A DNA stretch of 64,000 nucleotides. It comes from Fictibacillus nanhaiensis. Lineage in GTDB: Bacteria; Bacillota; Bacilli; Bacillales; Fictibacillaceae. The DNA lies in the NCBI GenBank assembly GCA_016401345.1, contig JAEACG010000003.1, forward strand, positions 1 to 64,000. The letters run 5' to 3'. The position numbers were made by a program, and so were the translations under genes. The notes below the pieces were generated by a model. That model was given only the letters and a program-made list of their open reading frames with translations. It had not been told where the DNA came from and did no database searches. Shown piece after piece: positions 18,030-26,324 of the stretch (the first letter of the stretch is position 1; the number at the start of each line of letters is the position of its first letter).

Positions 18030-19013
18030 TTATCCTCTTCTAATTCGCTTTGGTACAAGTAGTTTCTTTACAAATAATATGCAAAGTCCAGTCATGGATA
18101 ATAAAGAACCAATTAACATCCATACCATTGGATCTTCTTCACCTGTTTGCGGTAATGATTCGGTACCTGTTGATGGTGAACGAGTCGGCTTCTGAGTGTC
18201 ACCTTTTGTTGGAGGTTGTTGTGCGGGTGGCTCACTCCCATTATCTCCGTCGCCTGGATCTCCATCTCCTGGATCACCGTCGCCTGGGTCGCCATCGCCT
18301 GGATCTCCATCGCCTGGGTCTCCGTCGCCTGGGTCTCCATCTCCTGGATCTCCATCGCCTGGGTCTCCGTCGCCTGGATCACCGTCGCCTGGATCACCGT
18401 CGCCTGGGTCTCCGTCACCTGGATCTCCATCTCCTGGGTCTCCATCTCCTGGATCTCCATCGCCTGGGTCTCCGTCGCCTGGATCTCCATCGCCTGGGTC
18501 ACCATCTCCTGGGTCACCGTCGCCTGGATCACCATCGCCTGGGTCTCCATCATCCGGGTCTTCGCCTTCACCTTGAACTTGAATCTCATAAGTGGTCGCT
18601 AACCCTTGAAATTCGTTTCCAGCTTCACCAGCTAAACCTATAGAAAAAGTTAGTTTGTCATCTGTTTTGGCTGGTAAGGCTATTGGGGTTATTGTAAGTT
18701 CACGTAATTTCCCTTTAAATAGTTCAGTATTATCTTTTTTTACGGTTACAATTAACGCACTAAAAAGCATCTCACCTGTTTTATGTTTTGTTTTTACGTT
18801 ATATTTCAATAGCTGGTTACCAGTGTTTTTTACAGTCAATGTGTAGTCCTCACTATAACCTGGCCGCATATTCTTCATCTGAAATGCGGATGGTGTAATC
18901 TCTAGTCCATAGCTTCCATCCGTAAACGAATAAATTTTTTCCGATTGAATAGCAGCTGCACCGATTATCAATACAGCCATAACTCCATAAATGATTTGTT
19001 TTAGACTAAGCAT
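18030..19013 (-). CDS. LPXTG-anchored TasA/camelysin-like protein with GDGDP repeat stalk
   Basis: Predicted cell-wall-anchored matrix protein. It has an N-terminal hydrophobic signal and a TasA/CalY-like beta domain (about residues 25-150) including NMRPGYSEDYTLTVKNTGNQLLKYNV and GNEFQGLATTYEIQVQ. A spacer of about 21 GDGDP repeats follows, then a proline/threonine linker, LPQTGEE, a hydrophobic helix and a basic tail (KRIRRG). ATG 19013 is preceded by GTGGGGGTG. The pairing of TasA-like fold and sortase signal suggests it nucleates or tethers fibres at the cell surface. The repeat number is probably variable. Confidence 0.9.
   Translation of the reverse strand: MLSLKQIIYGVMAVLIIGAAAIQSEKIYSFTDGSYGLEITPSAFQMKNMRPGYSEDYTLTVKNTGNQLLKYNVKTKHKTGEMLFSALIVTVKKDNTELFKGKLRELTITPIALPAKTDDKLTFSIGLAGEAGNEFQGLATTYEIQVQGEGEDPDDGDPGDGDPGDGDPGDGDPGDGDPGDGDPGDGDPGDGDPGDGDPGDGDPGDGDPGDGDPGDGDPGDGDPGDGDPGDGDPGDGDPGDGDPGDGDPGDGDPGDGDNGSEPPAQQPPTKGDTQKPTRSPSTGTESLPQTGEEDPMVWMLIGSLLSMTGLCILFVKKLLVPKRIRRG
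18247..18562 (-). repeat. 15-bp tandem repeat encoding GDGDP units
   Basis: About 21 near-identical 15-bp units (plus-strand form CCATCGCCTGGATCT with third-position variants) encode the acidic, proline-containing stalk of the LPXTG protein. Synonymous variants (GGATCT/GGGTCT/GGATCA, CCATCG/CCGTCG/CCATCT) are mixed along the array, consistent with repeated slippage or unequal exchange. Confidence 0.95.
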
Positions 19014-19058
19014 AGCCCACACCCCCACTTCAATAGGTTTTGAACGTCATGAGTTTGT

Positions 19059-19781
19059 TTAAGCATCAGTTTTAACGTCCTTTTTACCTTCTTGGTCTGA
19101 CTGTTCTGGTTGGGGAGCAGGAGTAGGCGTGTCAGCTTGGTCATCATCTGGATTGGTTGTGTCTGGATTTTCTTCTGGTTGTGGTGTTGGATCTGTTGGT
19201 ACTTCTTCTTCAGGTGCTGGATCTTGTTGAGGTGGCTCTTCTGTTTCAGGTGTTTGAGGCTCTTCTTTTTCTACTTCTGGCTCTTTCTTACTTTCATCGT
19301 TAGTTTCCTCCTTCTTAGGCTCCACAGGCTTAATCATCTTTTCTGGACTTAATGGAACCACAATTTTTTCATCTACATATCCTTCGAATGCATACAAGTG
19401 ATACTTCACTTGACTCGCATCACACGAAGGATCAGTTACGTTTGTGCCACTACTAAGCGCTTCGCCAGGTTGTAACCATTTTGATTTTGATTGATTTTCT
19501 TTACTTATTAGATTTAATGAAACGGGAATTTCTATATTGGAGATATTCGTAATGGTTACACTCGTTTTTACTTTGCAGTTCTTTTGATACTGTACTTCAC
19601 TAACATCAATATTTAATAAGTCGGATGTATTGGCGTTTGTTATTTTCCCCTCAGCAAAGGATTCTGCTGTAAACCATGCAAACGTATCGTATTTCGGTAT
19701 GATTAAGATAGAAACATAGAAAAAGAGAATCAAACTAAGCAAGATATGTTTTTTCTTGATTGGCTTCCTTTTCGGTAACAC
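19059..19781 (-). CDS. TapA-like fibre-assembly/anchor protein (operon A)
   Basis: 240 residues, GTG start seven bases behind GGAGG. A basic N-terminus (PKRKPIKKKH) precedes one hydrophobic segment (residues 12-28), then a SipW-type cleavage region (FAWFTAESFAEGKI), a beta-domain with two cysteines (YQKNCKV and DPSCDA) and a long acidic, proline-rich disordered tail. This layout equals B. subtilis TapA (YqxM), which assists TasA fibre assembly. It follows the tasA-like gene here, whereas TapA precedes sipW in operon B. Identification is by architecture, not by close identity. Confidence 0.72.
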   Translation of the reverse strand: MLPKRKPIKKKHILLSLILFFYVSILIIPKYDTFAWFTAESFAEGKITNANTSDLLNIDVSEVQYQKNCKVKTSVTITNISNIEIPVSLNLISKENQSKSKWLQPGEALSSGTNVTDPSCDASQVKYHLYAFEGYVDEKIVVPLSPEKMIKPVEPKKEETNDESKKEPEVEKEEPQTPETEEPPQQDPAPEEEVPTDPTPQPEENPDTTNPDDDQADTPTPAPQPEQSDQEGKKDVKTDA

Positions 19782-19825
19782 TCATACACCTCCAGACTAC
19801 AATTCGGTTTACTTATAGAAAATGA

Positions 19826-19850
19826 GCAGCCGACAAAATCGACTGCCCGC
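19826..19850 (-). terminator. Attenuator-like hairpin after the operon A tasA-like gene
   Basis: On the minus-strand RNA GCAGUCGA / UCGGCUGC gives an 8-bp stem (one G-U) followed by UCAUUUUCU, within the 78-base gap between tasA-like and tapA-like genes. The weak T-tract suggests partial termination, letting the fibre subunit be made in excess of downstream anchors. Confidence 0.55.
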
Positions 19851-19859
19851 TTGTTTCAT

Positions 19860-20582
19860 TTATTCTGCAGTTGTTGGAGAAACCTCTGTGTTCGCAGCTG
19901 GACCAAAATCAGCTCCATCATCTGTTTGCTTCGCTTCCACTTTGAATTCACCGTTATATTGTGCTCCTTGATACTCATTTCCAGCACTATCAAGCAGTTT
20001 TACAAAGAACATGATTTCAATGTTTTGGTTATCTTTTAGCTTCCAGAAACCGTCTTTACCAAATTTAATTGTCTTCTCTTGGTTAGCAGCTTGCATTTTC
20101 ATAGCGCTTGCTTCATCTGCAGATACTAATCCACCTTCTACCTCATAGCCTACTGCTTGTTTTGACTTTCCACTCGGCATAACTGGATTATCTACACCTT
20201 TTTTAAATCCTTTTTCAAAATCAGTTGCCATATCTTTCAATACTGTTTCATTCGGTCTTTCAGCATACTTAATCGCTAAGTACGCTACTTTGTACTTCTT
20301 AACAGAAGCTCTATCTACTGAATGCGTGTAGGATGCTCTTAAGATTTGATCCAAGCTACCAGTGTTTTCAATTTTTTTGAAATCACTTACTAAAACTTGC
20401 GAAGGGGCAAATTTTTTATGTGTAAATAATTGTGTATCCATTCCTAAAGTAAGTGTTCCGTTATCGATCTGACCGTTAGCTGTTTTTACATCCGTAAACC
20501 ACGAATACGTTCCAAATCCTGCAGATACAACCAATGCTCCAGCTAGTGCTGTTCCTAATAACGCTTTTTTTGCTTTTTTCAT
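19860..20582 (-). CDS. TasA/CalY (camelysin) family fibre protein, operon A
   Basis: Exported major matrix subunit candidate. It has a signal peptide MKKAKKALLGTALAGALVVSAGFGTYSWFTD of the SipW-processed type and the TasA-family DNGTLTLGMDTQ segment. Further on are KFAPSQVLVSDFKKIENTGSLDQILRASY and the C-terminal NEYQGAQYNGEFKVEAKQTDD. Length 240 residues is close to TasA (261) and CalY (197). GGAGGCAATTTAA precedes the ATG. It lies directly after sipW, the peptidase expected to process it, and is followed by an attenuator-like hairpin. Confidence 0.88.
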   Translation of the reverse strand: MKKAKKALLGTALAGALVVSAGFGTYSWFTDVKTANGQIDNGTLTLGMDTQLFTHKKFAPSQVLVSDFKKIENTGSLDQILRASYTHSVDRASVKKYKVAYLAIKYAERPNETVLKDMATDFEKGFKKGVDNPVMPSGKSKQAVGYEVEGGLVSADEASAMKMQAANQEKTIKFGKDGFWKLKDNQNIEIMFFVKLLDSAGNEYQGAQYNGEFKVEAKQTDDGADFGPAANTEVSPTTAE

Positions 20583-20689
20583 TTAAATTGCCTCCAATAA
20601 ATTTATTTTGTTTTTTTTATATGGAACTATGTAGCTTTCCCCTATCAACCTATTGAATAGCCCCACCTCCTAAAAGGAATAAGCATTGC

Positions 20690-21223
20690 TCATACTGCTT
20701 TTTCTTTTCTGTTAAGAAATCTGGTGATCCAATCATGTATTTCTAAAAGCAAGTAACCAAGTAACGGTATTAATATAAGAAGTGTTATGCCAATTGGGCT
20801 GCTGACGAACTTTGATACATATCCAGCTTTCGGTATCGTGAAAGCTTGTGTACCTACAACATCTTCTGGCTTAACAATCGCTGCATCTTTTACGTTGTTG
20901 CTATCACCTTTTGTAATGAATCCTTGTTCTGATACACCTACTACTCTATGCGTGATTAATTTTCGTCCTTCCGCTTTAAAGGTTATAACATCATCTACAG
21001 CAATCTCTGCTGTTGGTTTGTCTTTTACAAAAACCATATCCCCGGCTGAAAATGCGGGTTGCATACTATTCGAGAGAACGGTAAAAGATTTAAAACCTAA
21101 AAGAGAAGGGACATCGTCTGGGTTTTTACTAGCTTGATAGCTCATATAAAGAAGTGAACAAATACTGATTAATATGCAGATAACCAATGTGATTGATCCA
21201 ATTTTTAATATAGACCTGTGCAT
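20690..21223 (-). CDS. sipW: SipW-type signal peptidase I, operon A
   Basis: ER-type signal peptidase dedicated to TasA/TapA-like precursors. N-terminal membrane segment (residues 9-30), catalytic serine in SNSMQPAFSAGD and catalytic histidine in LITHRVVG (Ser-His type instead of Ser-Lys), plus FITKGDSNN. A C-terminal membrane segment (GITLLILIPLLGYLLLEI) and basic tail follow. The ATG at 21223 follows AGAGGGTG; an upstream in-frame extension of 19 residues lacks support. First gene of operon A, transcribed from the TTGACA promoter 50-70 bases upstream. Confidence 0.93.
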   Translation of the reverse strand: MHRSILKIGSITLVICILISICSLLYMSYQASKNPDDVPSLLGFKSFTVLSNSMQPAFSAGDMVFVKDKPTAEIAVDDVITFKAEGRKLITHRVVGVSEQGFITKGDSNNVKDAAIVKPEDVVGTQAFTIPKAGYVSKFVSSPIGITLLILIPLLGYLLLEIHDWITRFLNRKEKAV

Positions 21224-21266
21224 CTCAACACACCCTCTGTTCGTTATAAAGCACTTTATGACTATC

Positions 21267-21295
21267 AATTTACACCACACTCAACGCTCTGTCAA
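21267..21295 (-). promoter_or_regulatory. Sigma-A promoter of fibre operon A
   Basis: Minus-strand TTGACA (21290-21295) and TAAATT (21267-21272) separated by 17 bases, about 45 bases upstream of the sipW start. A SinR-type palindrome (21303-21321) lies directly upstream of the -35. Confidence 0.75.
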
Positions 21296-21302
21296 CCTAT
21301 AT

Positions 21303-21321
21303 AAAGAACAATTCGTTCTAT
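21303..21321. promoter_or_regulatory. SinR-type operator adjoining the operon A promoter
   Basis: AAAGAAC and GTTCTAT form an inverted repeat separated by five bases; one arm matches the SinR recognition heptamer GTTCTYT exactly and the other at six of seven positions. It ends eight bases from the -35 box. Confidence 0.65.
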
Positions 21322-21323
21322 AT

Positions 21324-21335
21324 TTTGTCGACAAA
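21324..21335. promoter_or_regulatory. Palindromic Spo0A-box-like site
   Basis: TTTGTCGACAAA is a self-complementary overlap of two TTTGTCGA-type 0A-box halves, about 30 bases upstream of the operon A -35. Spo0A control of matrix genes is known in B. subtilis; here it is an inference from a short motif. Confidence 0.4.
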
Positions 21336-21413
21336 TTCCTACAAAAACACTTTTAATTATTTCTTTCCTATAAATATTTGATAAAAGTAAGAAATTCCAC
21401 GCTGTAATTTTTT

Positions 21414-21440
21414 AAAGAACAGTGCCAGTGAACGTTCTTT
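21414..21440. promoter_or_regulatory. SinR-type operator pair between sipW and inhA
   Basis: AAAGAAC (21414-21420) and GTTCTTT (21434-21440), both exact matches to the SinR heptamer in opposite orientation, 13 bases apart, in the middle of the 400-base divergent region. Confidence 0.65.
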
Positions 21441-21483
21441 ATACCGTACAAAATAACTTTTTATATAAAATGAATAAATTAAC

Positions 21484-21512
21484 TTTACAAAAGTTTACTA
21501 TTTTCGTATTAT
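21484..21512 (+). promoter_or_regulatory. Sigma-A promoter of inhA
   Basis: TTTACA (21484-21489), 17 bases, TATTAT (21507-21512). The predicted start site falls at the beginning of the palindromic operator at 21520-21538. Confidence 0.65.
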
Positions 21513-21519
21513 TCTAATT

Positions 21520-21538
21520 ATAGAACTATTTGTTCTAT
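21520..21538. promoter_or_regulatory. SinR-type palindrome over the inhA transcription start
   Basis: ATAGAACTATTTGTTCTAT is a perfect inverted repeat (7-bp arms, 5-base spacer) of a SinR-like half-site, placed just downstream of the inhA -10 box where a repressor would block initiation. A further GTTCTTA half-site is at 21590. Confidence 0.65.
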
Positions 21539-21624
21539 ATATTGAACTTACATAAGGAGATGATGTTCCTACTTTTTTTGTTATGTACGGTTCTTAATAA
21601 AATGGAAAAACAGGAGGAGAAGAA

Positions 21625-24048
21625 ATGGGGAAATGGAGTAAAAAGCTCGGCACTTCTTTAATGCTTACAGGGATCTCTATGAGTCTACTAGCACCGTCTG
21701 CTTTTACGACAAGTAAAGCAATGCCGCTTGAAAGTTCCTATTCAAAAGCAACAGCCATCCTAGAATCCGCACCTATTGATATGCACCTAGTCGATCAAGA
21801 CCGCTTAGCACAGGCTCTTAAAGATCAAGGAATCATTGCAAAGAATGCTTCCAAAACAGAAACAGAAAAAGCTGTAAAAAGGTACATTGAACTTAAAAGT
21901 AAAAAAGGAACAGCACCTTCACCAGAAATCAAAGATCAAAAGGCAAAAGATATATCCAATCAATCAAAGGAATTTTTAAACAATCAAAAGGAAAAACTCT
22001 CTAAGAAACTAAACAAGTCACATAATTCTACATCTGGAAGCGGCTTTTTAGATGTAGATCCAGCTAAGCCAGCAAAGTATAAAGGCGGCGTTCGCGAAGA
22101 TAAAGTCCTTGTACTTTTAGCTGAGTTTTCGGACTTCAAACATAATAATATTGACGAAGTAGAAGGGTACATGTATTCAGAGGACTTCAACCGAGCGCAT
22201 TATCAAAAAATGCTTTTCGGCGACAAAGAATTCAAGTTACATGATGGCTCTAAGGTAAAAACATTTAAGCAATATTACGAAGAACAATCAGGTGGCAGCT
22301 ATACAGTGGACGGATACGTGTCAAACTGGCTGACTGTTCCTGGAACTGCCAAAGAGTACGGCGATGACAACCCTGCAGGTGGTCACGATAACTTAAATCC
22401 TAAGGGGCCTCGTAACTTTGTAGCTGACGCATTAAATGCTGCCGTTGCAAATGGAGTAAATTTATCTGATTTTGACGATCTTGATATTTATGACCTTGAC
22501 GGAGACGGCAATACAAACGAACCGGATGGAATCGTTGACCACTTAATGGTTATCCATGCAGGTGTTGGTCAAGAAGCAGGCGGCGGACGCTTAGGAGCTG
22601 ACGCGATCTGGTCTCACCGCTGGACGCTAGGCGGGGTGTACGGAGTTCCTGGTTCAACTGGACCATGGAGCGGTAAGATGGGAGCTTACGATTACACGAT
22701 TGAGCCTGAAGACGGCGCGGTCGGCGTATTCGCTCACGAATTCGGACATGATCTTGGTCTTCCAGATGAGTACGATACACAGTACACAGGAGATGGTGAG
22801 CCAGTAGCATCTTGGTCGATCATGAGTGGCGGAAGCTGGAATGGGAAAATTGCAGGTACAGAACCTACAAGCTTCTCTCCACAAAACAAAGAATACTTCC
22901 AAAAAGTGATGGGCGGTAACTGGGCAAACATCACTGAAATTGATGTGAAGGATATTACTTCAGCTGGAAGCTTAGTGAAAATCGATCAATCGGTTACTAA
23001 ATCTAAGAATCCAGGCATTGTAAAAGTAAATCTTCCACAAAAAGAAGTGCCTAGCAAAATACAGCCTGCATTTGGATCGAAGTACTACTACAGTACAAAA
23101 GGTGATAACCTGCACACTAGTATGGAGTCACCAGTATTCGATCTTACTGGAAAAACATCAGCAACATTCTCGTACAAAGCAAACTATGAAATCGAAAATG
23201 CAGGAGAATACGATAAGTTATCTGTATATGTACAAACAGAAGACGGCAAAACACTTAAAGAAATCGAGAGACTTGGTTGGACAGCAACAAATGCACAAAA
23301 AGAGCTGTACACCACTGAGGGCAATTGGGTTGATAAATCTTATGACCTAAGTGAATTTGCAGGGCAAAAAGTCAAACTTGTATTCGATTATTCAACAGAT
23401 GGCGGACTTGCGCCTGAAGGATTCGCTCTTGATAACGCTCAACTTACTGCTGACGGAGCAGTTGTCTTCTCAGATGACGCAGAAGGAGCAGCAAAGTTCA
23501 AACTAAATGACTTTACTGTATCAAATGGTGTTTCTTATGCAGACCACTACTATTATATCGAGTGGAGAAACACAGAAGGATCAGATAAAGCATTACAATC
23601 TAGCCGTGGTGTTAAATACAACACAGGTATGCTTGTATGGTACGGTGATGACAGCTTCAGCGACAACTGGGTTGGAGAACATCCTGGAGAAGGATTCATC
23701 GGAGTAGTTGATTCTCATCCTCAAGCGATCGTAGGTATGAAGGATGGCAAACCAACTGTTGAAGACTCTACTCGTTATCAAATTGCAGATGCAGCATTCT
23801 CATTTGATAAAGCGCCAAGCTGGTACATTGATTCACCTAGCCGCGGAATCTTTGATTACAAAGGCGAAAAAGGAGTTCCAGTATTTAACGACTCTGTTAC
23901 GTACATTGATAACACAGACTATAACGGAAGTGAGTCAGATGGCATAATCAACGACGCTGGTAAAGTTCTTCCTAAATACGGTCTAAAGTTCACGATCCTA
24001 GGAGAAGCATCTGATAACTCTGCTGGATTGATTAAGATCAGTAAATAA
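21625..24048 (+). CDS. inhA: Immune inhibitor A-type secreted metalloprotease (peptidase M6)
   Basis: Large exported zinc protease that degrades host or matrix proteins. It has a signal peptide of about 33 residues, then a propeptide region. The M6 catalytic domain carries the zinc motif [16 protein letters not shown] near residues 368-383 (HExxH plus downstream Asp/Glu) and [19 protein letters not shown]-terminal beta region has the [13 protein letters not shown] and YHYYIEWRN-like segments. At 807 residues it matches the InhA1/InhA2 size. In the B. cereus group inhA1 sits beside sinIR and calY and is SinR-regulated; here it lies between two TasA operons and has a SinR-type palindrome at its promoter. 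Confidence 0.95.
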   Translation: MGKWSKKLGTSLMLTGISMSLLAPSAFTTSKAMPLESSYSKATAILESAPIDMHLVDQDRLAQALKDQGIIAKNASKTETEKAVKRYIELKSKKGTAPSPEIKDQKAKDISNQSKEFLNNQKEKLSKKLNKSHNSTSGSGFLDVDPAKPAKYKGGVREDKVLVLLAEFSDFKHNNIDEVEGYMYSEDFNRAHYQKMLFGDKEFKLHDGSKVKTFKQYYEEQSGGSYTVDGYVSNWLTVPGTAKEYGDDNPAGGHDNLNPKGPRNFVADALNAAVANGVNLSDFDDLDIYDLDGDGNTNEPDGIVDHLMVIHAGVGQEAGGGRLGADAIWSHRWTLGGVYGVPGSTGPWSGKMGAYDYTIEPEDGAVGVFAHEFGHDLGLPDEYDTQYTGDGEPVASWSIMSGGSWNGKIAGTEPTSFSPQNKEYFQKVMGGNWANITEIDVKDITSAGSLVKIDQSVTKSKNPGIVKVNLPQKEVPSKIQPAFGSKYYYSTKGDNLHTSMESPVFDLTGKTSATFSYKANYEIENAGEYDKLSVYVQTEDGKTLKEIERLGWTATNAQKELYTTEGNWVDKSYDLSEFAGQKVKLVFDYSTDGGLAPEGFALDNAQLTADGAVVFSDDAEGAAKFKLNDFTVSNGVSYADHYYYIEWRNTEGSDKALQSSRGVKYNTGMLVWYGDDSFSDNWVGEHPGEGFIGVVDSHPQAIVGMKDGKPTVEDSTRYQIADAAFSFDKAPSWYIDSPSRGIFDYKGEKGVPVFNDSVTYIDNTDYNGSESDGIINDAGKVLPKYGLKFTILGEASDNSAGLIKISK

Positions 24049-24059
24049 CATTTAACCGA

Positions 24060-24094
24060 CTAACCCAAAAGTGCTCTTTTGGGTTAGTTTTTTT
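24060..24094 (+). terminator. Intrinsic terminator of inhA
   Basis: CTAACCCAAAAG / CTTTTGGGTTAG stem with loop TGCT followed by seven T residues. Confidence 0.95.
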
Positions 24095-24222
24095 ATGAAG
24101 TGTTGACGGAAAGTTAGAGGAATATTACGTCAACAAAAATAAGCTAACGATTGGCGTATTAACTACCAACAGCTAGCTCACATCAAGTATTCATATCGTT
24201 CAATCATACCTCTAATCATGTT

Positions 24223-24927
24223 TTATAATCTCTTAAAAGGATTGGGTAGTATTGATTTTTTAACAAGTAACAATGCTAGACCAGCCATCGAGATAAACAG
24301 TCCAGACAAAATAATGAAAATTGGATTATCTTCCCCTGTTTGAGGCAGTGATCCAATGTCTGTTGATGGTGGCTTATTGCTGTTATTGCCTGGCGGTGTA
24401 CTTCCGTTGTCTTGATTTGGCTTTTCAGTGTCTGTCGGTGGTGGTGCATTCTCGCCATCCGCATAAAGGACGAATTCAACGTCGGTATCTAGGCCTTGAT
24501 ACTCGTTTCCAGATACGTAAGGAAATTCAACGGTAACCGTAAGTTTTTCTTCTGAAAAAGCAGCTAAAGAACGTGGATCAAGCCCTTTAAAGTCTTTTAA
24601 ATCACCATTAAAAATGACACCTGACGTATCCTCAATTTTCAATTGAAATACGTTGAAGAGTTTCCGAGACCCAGATTTCATACGTGACTGTAAGTTATAA
24701 GAAAAGTCCTGATTGCCGTTGTTTTGGATGGTTAAAACACGTGGTGCCCAGTCACCGGGTTTAAAGTCATCTATGTCAAAGAGAACTTTTTCCGGTAGAG
24801 CATCTATTTCGATTTCTGGTGTACTGGAGTCGGCTCCGGTGTTGCCTATTGGGATGAAGACAGTTGCGACAAGAAGTATGCATGTATAGATTAGCAGTAA
24901 TTTTAATTTGTTTGAGTTAAGTTTCAT
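24223..24927 (-). CDS. LPXTG-anchored TasA-like protein, operon B
   Basis: 234-residue predicted wall-anchored matrix protein. It has a signal peptide, a TasA/camelysin-like domain (about residues 38-160) with DIDDFKPGDWAPRVLTIQNNGNQDFSYNL and YVSGNEYQGLDTDVEFVLYADG, and a short proline/asparagine-rich spacer. The sorting signal is LPQTGEDNPIFII followed by a hydrophobic helix and basic KRL tail. Same design as the operon A protein but without the GDGDP stalk. FKPGDW is shared almost exactly with the TasA encoded just upstream, suggesting the two were derived by duplication. The nearest sortase is in operon A. Confidence 0.88.
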   Translation of the reverse strand: MKLNSNKLKLLLIYTCILLVATVFIPIGNTGADSSTPEIEIDALPEKVLFDIDDFKPGDWAPRVLTIQNNGNQDFSYNLQSRMKSGSRKLFNVFQLKIEDTSGVIFNGDLKDFKGLDPRSLAAFSEEKLTVTVEFPYVSGNEYQGLDTDVEFVLYADGENAPPPTDTEKPNQDNGSTPPGNNSNKPPSTDIGSLPQTGEDNPIFIILSGLFISMAGLALLLVKKSILPNPFKRL

Positions 24928-24970
24928 AGAGTTTACCTCTCAATCTTCGTAATTAGAGGTACCTATTATC

Positions 24971-24996
24971 AAAAAAAGGCGGGATTACCCCACCTT
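24971..24996 (-). terminator. Attenuator/terminator after operon B tasA
   Basis: Minus-strand RNA AAGGUGGG / CCCGCCUU (one U-G) stem followed by seven U residues, in the gap between tasA and the LPXTG gene. It should strongly reduce expression of the anchor relative to the fibre subunit. Confidence 0.8.
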
Positions 24997-25006
24997 TTTC
25001 TCTTTA

Positions 25007-25663
25007 TTATCTTCTTTCTCCGTCCTTCTGAATTCCTTCAAATGTCCAGGTTAAGTTAAGCTTTAAATTCTGAAGATCATTTTGTGGAGCATTTGGAGTA
25101 TTTTTAAATTGGAACTGTACGGAAAATTCATCCACTGATTCTTGGCCAGTTCCTTTAGCTGTAATCCCATCTCTTAATGCCCACCGTATTAATCCCTCAC
25201 GATCCCACTCTTTAGCTAAATCTTGAGTGGTTTTTGTTGCTAATTCTTTTAATGACATTGTTGTAACAACGTTATAATCTGTGTCTTTAACAATACTCCA
25301 GTCATCTCCGACATTCTTTAAGAACACCACTTCAATTGAGTCTGCATATTTTGCTGCAAGTGCAGGATCTACTGACGAACCATCATTTTTTGTTACAGTA
25401 TAAGCCGTTTTAAGATTTACACTCTTAATATCAAGGTTTCCATTATTGATAAGTTTGAACGTTTGGTTTTTCCAGTCTCCTGGCTTAAATTTATCAAGCG
25501 AAATTAATGTAGTTGGATCTACATTCAAATCTAAAGTTCCTGAAGCAAAGGTACTTGATTGAACAGCCGTATCACTAAAATATGCATATGTACCCCCACC
25601 AACTAAAGATAAACCTAGTGCTGCTGAAGCTACCCCAAGACCTAACTTTTTCTTTAAACTCAT
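25007..25663 (-). CDS. tasA: TasA major amyloid-fibre protein, operon B
   Basis: Matrix fibre subunit. The N-terminus (MSLKKKLGLGVASAALGLSLVGGGTYAYFSD) is very close to the B. subtilis TasA signal peptide, and the mature start FASGTLDLNVDPTT plus DKFKPGDWKNQTFKLINNGNLDIKSVNL follow the TasA pattern. Length 218 residues, shorter than TasA (261), lacking part of the C-terminal insert. ATG 25663 sits nine bases behind GGGAGG. Downstream of tapA-sipW in the B. subtilis order. The neighbouring LPXTG protein may link it to the wall. Confidence 0.92.
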   Translation of the reverse strand: MSLKKKLGLGVASAALGLSLVGGGTYAYFSDTAVQSSTFASGTLDLNVDPTTLISLDKFKPGDWKNQTFKLINNGNLDIKSVNLKTAYTVTKNDGSSVDPALAAKYADSIEVVFLKNVGDDWSIVKDTDYNVVTTMSLKELATKTTQDLAKEWDREGLIRWALRDGITAKGTGQESVDEFSVQFQFKNTPNAPQNDLQNLKLNLTWTFEGIQKDGERR

Positions 25664-25754
25664 ATCAAACTTCCTCCCTTTCACCCTTTTTGGGTATGTA
25701 CATTTTTATATTGAAACCGTAAGTATTAAGAATTCTTACGGCAGTTCAACCACA

Positions 25755-26324
25755 TTAGTTGGAAGTCGTTGTTGTGTCTTTGCTCACTTCTATCTCTTTA
25801 ATCGCTTTCCATATGGTAACAGCAGAGTATAGAAGCAATAACACACCTGGTAAGATCAGAAGCAGTGCAGAGCCCATTTTGGATTGAGCAGCACTTAAGA
25901 GATATCCGATATAAGGAATGGTAAATCCGTTGTACTCACCTACTACATTAGCCGCGAGCACTGGGGTCATATCAGGTGCATCATTGTTATCGCCTTTTGT
26001 AATGTATTGCGTGTTCTCTCCGCTCCCTTTCACTTCTTGGATGCGGTGAGTAATGAGTTTTGTTTCAGACTCTTTGAATGTAATGACGTCACCTTTTTTA
26101 AAACGTGTCACGTCTCCACCCGGTTTAATAGCAATAATGGATCCGGTTTTAATACCAGGCTCCATCGATCCTGAAAGAACCGTTTTCAGCTGATAACCCA
26201 TCACGGTAGGTTCTCGACCAGACGCTTTAGAGGAGATGACGACAAAAGCAGTTGAAATCAATGTTAGAAATAATAGACAAGTGATAATATTGCTTATCCA
26301 AGTTTTCACTTTTACCATTTTCAT
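25755..26324 (-). CDS. sipW: SipW-type signal peptidase I, operon B
   Basis: Second ER-type signal peptidase. Membrane segment at residues 9-31, catalytic Ser in LSGSMEPGIKTG, His in LITHRIQEV, KGDNNDAPD, and C-terminal membrane helix (SALLLILPGVLLLLYSAV). The start codon overlaps the tapA-like stop codon (ATGA), so the two are translationally coupled. Expected to cleave TapA-like and TasA precursors of operon B. Having one sipW per fibre operon suggests paralogue-specific processing, though cross-processing is possible. Confidence 0.93.
   Translation of the reverse strand: MKMVKVKTWISNIITCLLFLTLISTAFVVISSKASGREPTVMGYQLKTVLSGSMEPGIKTGSIIAIKPGGDVTRFKKGDVITFKESETKLITHRIQEVKGSGENTQYITKGDNNDAPDMTPVLAANVVGEYNGFTIPYIGYLLSAAQSKMGSALLLILPGVLLLLYSAVTIWKAIKEIEVSKDTTTTSN

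Noticed and set aside
18247-18562. CRISPR-like array
   Set aside because: Direct 15-bp repeats without spacers, inside a clear coding sequence; no cas genes nearby. The arrays at 10.0 and 61.7 kb also lack constant repeats and unique spacers of CRISPR size.
18196-18602. Long plus-strand open frames rich in SPGSP or ISWVSIAW repeats
   Set aside because: They are shadows of the minus-strand GDGDP repeat; a 15-bp repeat keeps all six frames open.
23072-23947. Plus-strand alternative frames within inhA
   Set aside because: Out-of-frame overlaps of a strongly conserved protease; no independent signals.
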